DNA of 22,831 nt, from positions 1 through 22,831 of the forward strand of contig JALUVW010000088.1 of assembly GCA_027020105.1 (NCBI GenBank), in the 5' to 3' direction. The position numbers and the translations under genes are program-made. The notes beneath the pieces are model-generated. The model ran no database searches and had not been told where the DNA came from. It saw only the letters and a program-made list of their open reading frames with translations. This stretch comes from Candidatus Falkowiibacteriota bacterium (lineage in GTDB: Bacteria > Patescibacteriota > Patescibacteriia > Patescibacteriales > SZUA-104). This document shows positions 1 through 6,559 of the stretch, one piece after another (within the stretch, counting starts at the first letter, position 1; each line of letters starts with the position of its first letter).

Positions 1-749
1 AAAATATTCGTTATTTTTCCGGTTCTGTAATTTTTTTCATCTTCTTTAACGACAACATTCATTCCTTTCCTGGCTTCCCCCTCGTAAATTCTGCCGATTG
101 CCAATCTGCCGAGATAATTATCATAAGCCAAATTAAAAGGCTGCATACTCAAAGGTTTTTTGGCAAGATCCTCGCTTGACGCCGGCTTGACTTTTTCCAG
201 TATCAAATCAAGCAATGGCGATAAATCTTTATTGTCATCTTCCAGGTTCATTTTGGCGACGCCGTCTTTGGCAATCGCGTAAACGGTGTCAAAGTCAAGC
301 TGTTCGTCATTCGCGCCAAGATCCATAAAAAGCTCAAGCGTCATATCGCAAACCGCCTCCGGCCTGGCCGCCGGCTTGTCAATCTTGTTAATCACCACAA
401 TGGGCTTCAAACCCAACTCCAAAGATTTTTTCAAAACAAATTTTGTCTGGGGCATCGGCCCTTCTTGGGCGTCAACCAAAAGCAAAACCGAGTCAACAGA
501 CCTTAAAATTCTCTCCACTTCCGAGCTGAAATCAGCGTGCCCCGGCGTGTCCACGATATTGATTTTCGTGTTTTTGTAAATTAAAGATGTGTTTTTTGAA
601 TAAATGGTAATGCCCCTCTCTTTTTCCAAGGTATCAGAGTCCATACTCACGCTCTCGTCGGACATTTTTGTCTGGCGCATTAAAGCGTCGGTTAAAGTTG
701 TTTTCCCATGGTCAACATGGGCAATAATCGCGATATTTCTTATTTCCAT
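1..749 (-). CDS. typA: Ribosome-associated GTPase TypA/BipA, N-terminal part (gene cut by window edge)
   Basis: Translational GTPase of the EF-G family that binds the ribosome and affects assembly and stress adaptation. Only the first ~249 codons are present; the reading frame is still open at base 1, so the C-terminal part lies outside the window. The G motifs are all visible: G1 AHVDHGKT at residues 10-17, G2 RGITI at 45-49, G3 DTPGH at 67-71 and G4 NKID at 121-124. The segments DSDTLEKERGITI and DGPMPQT-like EGPMPQTKF are characteristic of BipA rather than LepA, as is the ANDEQLDF stretch. The start is ATG at 749, giving the usual MEIRNIAIIAHVDHGK beginning. It follows ligA by about 250 bases and has its own promoter-like sequence, so it is probably transcribed independently. 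Confidence 0.95.
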   Translation of the reverse strand, partial: MEIRNIAIIAHVDHGKTTLTDALMRQTKMSDESVSMDSDTLEKERGITIYSKNTSLIYKNTKINIVDTPGHADFSSEVERILRSVDSVLLLVDAQEGPMPQTKFVLKKSLELGLKPIVVINKIDKPAARPEAVCDMTLELFMDLGANDEQLDFDTVYAIAKDGVAKMNLEDDNKDLSPLLDLILEKVKPASSEDLAKKPLSMQPFNLAYDNYLGRLAIGRIYEGEARKGMNVVVKEDEKNYRTGKITNI

Positions 750-800
750 AATTTTCCAACTTATTTTCAATAAAAACGCCCCGCTCAAGGCGAGACCCTC

Positions 801-829
801 TATATAACAGGTAAATAATTTTATGTTAA
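801..829 (-). promoter_or_regulatory. Putative sigma-70-type promoter for typA
   Basis: On the minus strand TTAACA (829-824) and TATATA (806-801) are separated by exactly 17 bases, with TG one base upstream of the -10 hexamer (an extended -10). The predicted 5' leader to the typA ATG at 749 is about 45 bases. This is a consensus match only; no transcription data. Confidence 0.5.
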
Positions 830-933
830 CTATCCGTTAATAATAGCGCGAATCCACAAAAAAAGCAAGTATGTTGAGCAAGCTCGCAAATCAATTACGA
901 ATTTACGCAAATTATTTTCTTAATTATTCGCGC

Positions 934-989
934 GGGCGCGCGCCCAAAATCGCCCAAACCCCGCTTTCCGCCCTTCGCGAGGGGCGGAA
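934..989. repeat. GC-rich palindromes downstream of ligA
   Basis: Two palindromes stand out in the 250-base ligA-typA gap: the perfect 12-bp GGGCGCGCGCCC at 934-945, and a hairpin with 8-bp arms TTCCGCCC (966-973) and GGGCGGAA (982-989). The hairpin core, 968-987, recurs exactly at 22612-22631 and 22789-22808, so it belongs to a dispersed repeat family. It lies just past the ligA stop and could stop transcription, but no T-run follows on the minus strand, so a canonical intrinsic terminator is not supported. Confidence 0.6.
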
Positions 990-1000
990 GGCGATAAAGA

Positions 1001-3130
1001 TCATTTTACCATCGCCAAAAACTCTTTTTCGCCTATTATTCTCACTCCCAGTTTTTTCGCTTTTTCATATTTACCGCCGGGATTTTCGCCTACCACCACA
1101 TAATCCGTGTTTTTGCCGACCGACGAGGACACATTACCGCCCAATTCTCTTATTTTGGCCTTCGCCTCGTCCCTGGTCAATTCCCCCAAGGCTCCGGTTA
1201 ACACAAAAATCTTGCCGGATAAATTTTGCTTGCTTGTCCCCCGAAGCTTTAGCGTAGGAGGGCTTTCTTGTTTTTTTATTTTAACCCCTCTTTTCTCCAG
1301 CTTTTTCATCAATTCCAAATTATGCCCGTCCCGAAACCAGTCATAAACGCTTTTCGCCACTATCGGCCCGACATCGGGCAAACTCTCCAGCTCTTCCAAT
1401 GAAATATTTTTAAAATATTTTACGATATCGGAAATTGATAACCGCTTATTGACGCTTGACAGTTTCTTTTTTAAAAGCAAGGCGGTTTCTTCGCCAACAT
1501 GCCTAATGCCCAAAGCGTAAATAAAACGCGCCAAATCAATTTCTTTTTTTTCGTTTATCGCCTTAATCAAGTTTTCCGCCGACTTATCGGCAAACCTTTC
1601 CAACGGCTTTAAATCTCCCTCCGTTAAGGCGTAAAAGTCGCTGACGTCTCCCACCAATCCCGCTTTAACCAGCTGTTCAATGATTTTCGGGCCCAAACCC
1701 TCAATGTCCAACGCGCCTTTGGAAGCCCAGTGGGACAGGCGCCGAAGGTTAACGGCGTAACAATTTTTGTTCACGCAACGATAAGCGACTTCTCCGGAAA
1801 CCTTTTCAACCCCGCTTTCGCACATCGGGCATTTATCCGGCGCCGTTATTTGTCTCTCGCTTCCGTCCCGCAATTTCGGCAGAACCCTGACAACCTTCGG
1901 TATGACGTCTCCGGCTCGTTCAAGGATTACCGTGTCCCCTATTTTCAATCCCAATCTTTTAATTTCATCCAAATTATGAAGCGTGGCATGGCTCACGGTT
2001 ACTCCGCCGATACATACGGGAGAAAGCTCGGCAATGGGAGTTAACACTCCCGTGCGCCCCACTTGCCAAACAACATTCTCCACGCGAGTCGTCGCCTGCT
2101 CGGCCGCGAACTTATAAGCCATAATGTAGCGCGGGCCTTTGCCGACAACGCCAAGCCGCGGCCATAAAGATAAATCGTTGACGTTCACCACCACTCCGTC
2201 GCATTGAAACGGCAATTTGTCCTTATGCTTTTCCCAGTAATGGTGGAATTTGATAACTTCGCTCAAGTCTTGGCAATACTTGTTTTGTTTTAAAGCCTTA
2301 AAGCCGAGAAGTTTCGCCAATTCGTGCTCTTGCTCGTGCGTGGTTAGAATTTTTCCGGCCCCAATATCCAAGCTGTAAACATAAAAATCCAATTTTCTCT
2401 CGGCGGCCACCCCGGGGTCAAGCTGCCGGATGGAACCGGCCGCCGCGTTGCGGGGATTGGCAAACGGCGGCTTCCCTTGTTTCTTGTGTTTTTTGTTCAA
2501 TTCGTCAAACACTTCCGTGGCCATTACCACTTCTCCCCTCGCCTCAACGCGCCCGTCCGAAACGGCTTGCCGCGCGGCGCGGCGCCGTTCGCCTCCAAGC
2601 CCTATCTTTTTCAATTCATCTTCGCGCGGCAACCGCAATTCAAGCGGTATGGCTTCAATGGTTTTTATGTTTTGCGTCACATCTTCTCCCACCCGCCCGT
2701 CGCCGCGCGTGGCCCCCGTAACCAGCGCGCCTTTTTTATAAACCAGGCTTATCGCCAGTCCGTCCATTTTCAATTCGCAATAATAATCAAGCTTATTCTT
2801 AATTCTTAATTCATAATTCATAATTCTGCGCATTCTCTCTTCCCAGTCTCTCATATCCTGTTCCGTAAACGCGTCAAACAAAGACATCATCGGAGTCGCG
2901 TGGCGCGTTTTTTTGAATTTATCCAACGGCGCCCCTCCCACCCTTTGCGTGGGGGAGTCGGCGGTTATGAATTCCGGATATTCTCGCTCAAGTTTAAACA
3001 ACTCGTTTTTCAAACTGTCCAAGGCCGCGTCTGAAATTTCCGATTTGTCCAAGACATGATAAAGATAACGGTAATGGTTTATCTCGCCTTTAAGTTTTTT
3101 AATGCGTTTTTTCGCTTCTTCCTTGTTCAT
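1001..3130 (-). CDS. ligA: NAD-dependent DNA ligase LigA
   Basis: Seals nicks in duplex DNA during replication and repair using NAD+. Domain order is complete: N-terminal Ia domain, adenylation domain with catalytic Lys121 in KMDG (121-124), OB-fold, a four-cysteine zinc finger (CPMC...CVNKNC), helix-hairpin-helix repeats, and a C-terminal BRCT domain (about residues 635-709, starting near GKIFVLTGALGELTRDEA). At 709 residues it is longer than the ~670 typical of the family. Part of the excess is repeat-derived: residues 102-112 come from an AT-rich repeat found elsewhere in the window, residues ~623-631 from an imperfect palindrome in the linker before BRCT, and residues ~180-191 overlap a GC-rich inverted repeat. 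ATG at 3130 is the start; TGA at 1001-1003 is the stop. No Shine-Dalgarno is visible. Confidence 0.97.
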   Translation of the reverse strand: MNKEEAKKRIKKLKGEINHYRYLYHVLDKSEISDAALDSLKNELFKLEREYPEFITADSPTQRVGGAPLDKFKKTRHATPMMSLFDAFTEQDMRDWEERMRRIMNYELRIKNKLDYYCELKMDGLAISLVYKKGALVTGATRGDGRVGEDVTQNIKTIEAIPLELRLPREDELKKIGLGGERRRAARQAVSDGRVEARGEVVMATEVFDELNKKHKKQGKPPFANPRNAAAGSIRQLDPGVAAERKLDFYVYSLDIGAGKILTTHEQEHELAKLLGFKALKQNKYCQDLSEVIKFHHYWEKHKDKLPFQCDGVVVNVNDLSLWPRLGVVGKGPRYIMAYKFAAEQATTRVENVVWQVGRTGVLTPIAELSPVCIGGVTVSHATLHNLDEIKRLGLKIGDTVILERAGDVIPKVVRVLPKLRDGSERQITAPDKCPMCESGVEKVSGEVAYRCVNKNCYAVNLRRLSHWASKGALDIEGLGPKIIEQLVKAGLVGDVSDFYALTEGDLKPLERFADKSAENLIKAINEKKEIDLARFIYALGIRHVGEETALLLKKKLSSVNKRLSISDIVKYFKNISLEELESLPDVGPIVAKSVYDWFRDGHNLELMKKLEKRGVKIKKQESPPTLKLRGTSKQNLSGKIFVLTGALGELTRDEAKAKIRELGGNVSSSVGKNTDYVVVGENPGGKYEKAKKLGVRIIGEKEFLAMVK
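1238..1262. repeat. Palindromic repeat inside ligA (linker before BRCT)
   Basis: An imperfect palindrome centred on CTTTAG (minus strand CCTACGCT-AA-AGCTTCGG, 6 of 8 arm positions paired) translated as part of SPPTLKLRGTSK. It has the same design, short arms around a TT/AA centre, as the palindromes at 7973-8008 and 22123-22201. It falls between the helix-hairpin-helix and BRCT domains, where an insertion would be tolerated. Confidence 0.5.
2795..2827 (-). repeat. 33-bp AT-rich repeat translated in frame within ligA
   Basis: The minus-strand sequence of these 33 bases is identical to the plus-strand sequence at 19187-19219 in the gap upstream of pilT. It is built from AATTATG and AATTAAG units. 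In ligA it encodes exactly 11 codons (residues 102-112, RIMNYELRIKN), 8 residues ahead of the catalytic Lys121, without breaking the frame. Confidence 0.8.
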
Positions 3131-3186
3131 ATTTGGGCCATACGGAATATGAATAATATTTCCAATTCCAAATTGCGCGGTTCCGG

Positions 3187-3624
3187 CTAATAAGTTATTT
3201 CCACGCTTCTGTTGGCGTCATGATACCCCCCTATCGCCGCCGTTGTCGTGGCGGACGCTCCCGCCGATTTAAAAACAACGCTGTAAGTCGCCCCGTTCAA
3301 CAGCGTGTTGATTTGTTCGCCGCCGCAATACGCCGTGTTGGGAGGCGTATTGTCATTGTCAAAATTGATATAATCGTTGGTTTGGCATTCCTGGTTGGAG
3401 GCATTCAAGAAAACAAAATTATTTTTTCTAATCTCCCACAAAACCCTTTCCGCTCCGGCCTCCGCCGCGAAATAAGCCTTGGTTGAATAGGCTTGCGTCC
3501 TCCCTTGTTTGGTTCCGGAAGTTACCAAATCGGACGCGCCCAAACTGACAATCAAGACGCCGCTTAAAATTATCAAGGTCATAAAAAGGGCGGTCCCTTT
3601 TTGATTTTTAAATAAATTATGCAT
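3187..3624 (-). CDS. PilX/GspK-like minor prepilin
   Basis: Short prepilin-like protein of about 145 residues. It has a basic leader ending QKG at residue 10, then a hydrophobic helix (TALFMTLIILSGVLIVSLGA). Position +5 of the mature protein is Met instead of Glu, as is common in tip pseudopilins of the GspK/PilX type. The stretch AYFAAEAGAERVLWEIR matches the conserved N-terminal region of PilX-family proteins. It is last in the FimT-PilV-PilW-PilX-like series, 32 bases after its neighbour. I chose ATG at 3624 because it gives a 10-residue leader; a TTG at 3633 would add three residues. Probably part of the pilus tip or priming complex in the inner membrane. Confidence 0.75.
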   Translation of the reverse strand: MHNLFKNQKGTALFMTLIILSGVLIVSLGASDLVTSGTKQGRTQAYSTKAYFAAEAGAERVLWEIRKNNFVFLNASNQECQTNDYINFDNDNTPPNTAYCGGEQINTLLNGATYSVVFKSAGASATTTAAIGGYHDANRSVEITY

Positions 3625-3656
3625 AGTTATCAAATTAGCCCGCGGCTTTAAGCTTG

Positions 3657-4229
3657 TTATTCGTAATATCTTGAAGAAATGGTCGTCTGCAGCGTAACGC
3701 CTTGCTTATGCGCCGTCTTGCCAATCGCTTCAATATCCATTCTTATCGTAACCATTGACTGGTCCGCGCCGACATTATCAACCGCGGAAAACTTCAAATT
3801 GGAAACTTTGATTTTCTCCGGCGTTATAAAATCCGCTATGGCGGAAGTCGGGTTGCCGACAGGATACCGCTCAATTTCAAGCCTGTCTCCGTTTAAGCGG
3901 TAGGTAACGCATTCGTCTTTGTAGTTTCTTATGTATAATTCGTCGCCTTGTCCGTTAACGTCGTAAACTCTGCCGTTCTGAACATTGGCGCATTGCCCCA
4001 AAGCGGTAACCTCGTCTTTTTTGGCGGTCCTGATTTCTTTGCTCATCACTTCCATGGCGTACCGCACACTTTCTTGCACGTTTTGCGCCGCGATAGCGTT
4101 CCTTTGCCCTTCAACGACCATCCTGAATATTTGCGTAACCGCGAGCATTATAATTGAAAATATGGTAACGGAAACGGTTAATTCCAACAATGTTACGCCT
4201 TTTTGATTTTTTTTAATATTTTTAAACAT
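3657..4229 (-). CDS. PilW/GspJ-like minor prepilin
   Basis: Minor prepilin of about 190 residues. The leader MFKNIKKNQKG ends at Gly11 and is followed by VTLLELTVSV, with Glu at +5 as required for N-methylation and assembly. A hydrophobic helix continues to about residue 38. Downstream, QNVQESVRYAMEVMSKEIRTAK is the conserved helical stretch seen in PilW/GspJ-type proteins (about residues 58-80). The C-terminus ends SSRYYE, close to the usual end of this family. ATG at 4229 is preferred because it gives an 11-residue leader; a TTG at 4262 is possible upstream. It lies between the PilV-like and PilX-like genes and is likely co-transcribed with them. Confidence 0.8.
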   Translation of the reverse strand: MFKNIKKNQKGVTLLELTVSVTIFSIIMLAVTQIFRMVVEGQRNAIAAQNVQESVRYAMEVMSKEIRTAKKDEVTALGQCANVQNGRVYDVNGQGDELYIRNYKDECVTYRLNGDRLEIERYPVGNPTSAIADFITPEKIKVSNLKFSAVDNVGADQSMVTIRMDIEAIGKTAHKQGVTLQTTISSRYYE

Positions 4230-4290
4230 ATTTTTAATATCTAAAACAACTCCCAGACGCAATTATTGGTCCCTGGCGGCGCCGGCCTCT

Positions 4291-4932
4291 CTATCGCCAA
4301 TCATACAAAACAGTGTTTACGGCATAATTATATATCTGCCCCCTGTCGCTCCATCGGACATTGCTTTCAATCTCCATATAATCCGAAGCGTTGTCAATAA
4401 CGGTGATGAGCCGAGAAAATATCGTGGGAGTTCCCGAGTTATGCTCGTAAAAACCGTTATTTATTTTTAAAACGGCGTCGGGGGAATCAATGCCCGTAAC
4501 ATTCGTTATGCCGTTGTTATAATCTATCGCGTAAGTTCCGTCTTGGTAAATGTCGCTGTCTGAACCGGCGCCCGCTCCCAGTTTCCAATCATTGCCGTCC
4601 AGCCAATTTTTATCTCTTTGGTTTCTGACCAGCTCCAAGCCTTCTTGGGCCAATTGCGAAGCGATAAGTTCGTTTCTGTTCAAGCTGGAAACTTTAATGT
4701 TTTGCGTCGCCAGCGCCAATACCCCTATTAACCCCAGGGAAGCGATGAAAATAACCGCTATTATTTCCAGCACGGTAAAACCGGTTAAGCGCGCGTCGCC
4801 CGTCGGCGCCGCCAATCCGCCGGCCGCCGTTAATTTGTCGCCGCCGATTTTATCGTCTTCCCCGGACAACGAACCCCTAACGCTTTTATTTGACGGAATA
4901 AACCCGAATTGTTTTTTAAAACGTTTCAACAT
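4291..4932 (-). CDS. PilV-like minor prepilin with an unusually long leader
   Basis: Minor prepilin of about 213 residues. The class III motif is LTG|FTVLEIIAVIF, with Glu at +5, followed by a hydrophobic helix and the conserved stretch IASQLAQEGLELVRNQRDKNWL typical of PilV-like proteins. The odd part is the leader: from ATG 4932 the cleavage Gly is residue 51, against roughly 5-25 in the other prepilins here. The extra segment (about residues 20-50) is rich in Gly, Ala and Asp, and its DNA is GC-rich, unlike the AT-rich flanks. It may be an inserted sequence. No internal ATG gives a short leader in this frame. It sits between the FimT-like and PilW-like genes. Confidence 0.8.
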   Translation of the reverse strand: MLKRFKKQFGFIPSNKSVRGSLSGEDDKIGGDKLTAAGGLAAPTGDARLTGFTVLEIIAVIFIASLGLIGVLALATQNIKVSSLNRNELIASQLAQEGLELVRNQRDKNWLDGNDWKLGAGAGSDSDIYQDGTYAIDYNNGITNVTGIDSPDAVLKINNGFYEHNSGTPTIFSRLITVIDNASDYMEIESNVRWSDRGQIYNYAVNTVLYDWR

Positions 4933-5041
4933 AGATTGGGCCAAACGGCGCGTTGATGATTTTTCGCTTTTTGGCGCGAAAAGAATCGGAAGAAACGGCT
5001 TAATCCGTTCGCGCCGTTATTGCGACGCCTTAACGTTAAAA

Positions 5042-5626
5042 CTAATTGACATCAACAAGCCCCAATGAATTAACTTTTACCGTCTTGGTCGTGTTGCCGT
5101 TGGACAACACTATTTGAGCGTTCGCCGCTGAATCATTATTGATAAACGTGGTCGGATCGGGCTGTAAAAACACTATGTTAACCTCGTTTGCCGGCGCGCC
5201 GTTAACCAGAATGGAACTGATGACAACGCCATCGGGCAAATTCACGGTTTGAAACTCCTCGTTCAGTCCGGCAGTGTACTCGTAGCCGCCAATGCCGTCA
5301 TTGTCCGCGAAAATAATATAACTGCCGTCTTGCGAACCGTTGACATACACGCCCCATCCTTCCGAAGGAGTGCTTCCGTTGTGCTTCTTGGACCCCAAGC
5401 TGAATTGCTGCGCCAATTTAATGTCGCTCGCCATTTTTTGCGCGGCCACGATCAGCTTTTGCCTCTTGTTGATTGAATGGTAATCGGCCAAGAATAAACC
5501 GGTAATCAGCGCGATAATGAAAACACTAACCAATAACTCAATAAGAGTAAAGCCGAATTTTAAATTTCGCTTTACCCGCTTAACGCCGCGAGGTTGAATA
5601 CTTTTTTGCATTTTTAAATTATTCAT
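5042..5626 (-). CDS. FimT/GspH-like minor prepilin
   Basis: Pseudopilin of 194 residues with a 25-residue basic leader ending KFG, then FTLIELLVSVFIIALITGLF with Glu at +5. The segment INKRQKLIVAAQKMASDIKLAQQFSLGSKK is the conserved helix after the membrane segment in FimT/GspH proteins. The rest is a likely beta-rich globular domain (GWGVYVNGSQDGSYIIFADNDG). It is first of the four minor prepilin genes, 121 bases after the prepilin peptidase gene. Its ATG at 5626 forms the foot of a 22-bp inverted repeat that could occlude ribosome entry. No Shine-Dalgarno is visible. Confidence 0.85.
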   Translation of the reverse strand: MNNLKMQKSIQPRGVKRVKRNLKFGFTLIELLVSVFIIALITGLFLADYHSINKRQKLIVAAQKMASDIKLAQQFSLGSKKHNGSTPSEGWGVYVNGSQDGSYIIFADNDGIGGYEYTAGLNEEFQTVNLPDGVVISSILVNGAPANEVNIVFLQPDPTTFINNDSAANAQIVLSNGNTTKTVKVNSLGLVDVN

Positions 5627-5683
5627 TGCTTCATTGTTCTATCGTTAAGCTAATTTTACCGACGATAAAACAATAAAGCAATG
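5624..5683. repeat. 22-bp inverted repeat ending on the FimT-like start codon
   Basis: Arms 5624-5645 and 5662-5683 are complementary at 20 of 22 positions, with a 16-base loop. The left arm begins with the CAT that is the start codon of the FimT-like gene on the minus strand. There is no T-run, so a terminator is less likely than a repeat element or a translation-blocking hairpin. Confidence 0.65.
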
Positions 5684-5747
5684 AAGCGCGGTTGGGAATT
5701 TAATAAATTTAACCTAAAGTCTGCCGCGTTCGCGTTATGCTGTCGGC

Positions 5748-6554
5748 TTAAAACAAATTTAAATACCATCCTAAAATTCTTTCCCCCCAAAACATGGTAA
5801 TTACGGTTGCCGCCGTTAAAAACGTTCCCAAGGGCACCTTGGAGCTCCATTCCTTTTTTCCGCCGACTATCAAGGCGACGCCGATAACCGAGCCGATAAA
5901 ATAAGCCAAAAACAGCGCCGTTAGGACATCGGGCCAGCCCAACGCCACGCCCATAAGCAGTCCCAGTCTTATGTCTCCTCCCCCTATCCATTTGCCGCGG
6001 GAAACCATAAATTGGATTAAAAAGAAGCTACCTCCCATTATACCAGAAATAATCATATTTGACCAAGAAAATCCCAAAAACAAATTGATGATAAAAATAA
6101 TGGCCGCGGCCGGCAAAGTAACAATGTCCAGAATCAAATACCACCTCAAATCAACCACAAAAATCACAATCATTACGGAAACCAAAAACCAGTCTTTCAG
6201 GTTCATAATTAAGAATTTGGAATTAAGAATAAATCCGAAATCAGAAATCCCCTGTCCGGCATAAAACAATTTGCCGTTAATGAAAAAAGCCGCTACGAAA
6301 AGCGCGCCCGTCGCCAGTTCAACCAACGGATATTGCCAAGAAATTTTCTTTTTACAGCGCCTGCACCTTCCCCCAAGCAATATAAAACTTAAAACCGGAA
6401 TATTGTCATACCAAGCAATCATTTCTTCACACTTGGGACAATAAGATCGCCCCGACATTTTCTCCCCTTTATAAAGACGCCAAACAAGGCAATTTAAAAA
6501 ACTGCCGATTATCAAGCCAAAAAAGAAAATTGAAACGTAGATAACGTGAACCAT
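5748..6554 (-). CDS. pilD: Prepilin peptidase (leader peptidase / N-methyltransferase)
   Basis: Integral membrane aspartic protease that cleaves prepilin leaders and methylates the new N-terminus; 268 residues. The N-terminal cytoplasmic domain carries paired cysteines (CPKC near residues 39-42 and CRRC near 64-67), typical of the zinc-binding, methylating form. The catalytic aspartates are in VVDLRWYLILD (about residue 127) and GGGDIRLG (about 195). About eight membrane segments are predicted. Residues ~102-118, just before the segment holding the first aspartate, are encoded by a repeat-like AT-rich stretch. Its substrates are encoded in the window: the four minor prepilins downstream and the major pilin upstream. 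The start is ATG 6554, 5 bases after the preceding gene's stop. Confidence 0.95.
   Translation of the reverse strand: MVHVIYVSIFFFGLIIGSFLNCLVWRLYKGEKMSGRSYCPKCEEMIAWYDNIPVLSFILLGGRCRRCKKKISWQYPLVELATGALFVAAFFINGKLFYAGQGISDFGFILNSKFLIMNLKDWFLVSVMIVIFVVDLRWYLILDIVTLPAAAIIFIINLFLGFSWSNMIISGIMGGSFFLIQFMVSRGKWIGGGDIRLGLLMGVALGWPDVLTALFLAYFIGSVIGVALIVGGKKEWSSKVPLGTFLTAATVITMFWGERILGWYLNLF
6203..6250. repeat. AT-rich repeat-like stretch inside pilD
   Basis: Built from AATTAAGAAT units followed by two near-copies of AATCCGAAATC-like sequence, resembling the intergenic repeats at 19187-19219 and near 3140-3180. In pilD it encodes about residues 102-118 (FGFILNSKFLIMNLKD). Confidence 0.45.
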
Positions 6555-6559
6555 AAATT

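Noticed and set aside
1..749. LepA/EF4 instead of TypA
   Set aside because: The LEKERGITI, EGPMPQT and ANDEQLDF segments fit BipA; the LepA-specific sequence after the G domain start is not seen.
1001..3130. UGA recoded to Gly (Gracilibacteria/Absconditabacteria code)
   Set aside because: Genes such as ligA and the GT2 gene end at TGA at the expected C-terminus and no in-frame TGA interrupts the conserved domains.
4550..5068. 172-codon plus-strand frame
   Set aside because: It is antisense to the PilV-like gene, whose prepilin motif is unmistakable; no plus-strand gene is supported anywhere in the window.
5656..5991. Minus-strand frame of 111 codons overlapping pilD
   Set aside because: It overlaps the catalytic part of the prepilin peptidase in another frame; composition is Arg/Gly-rich and no motif is seen.
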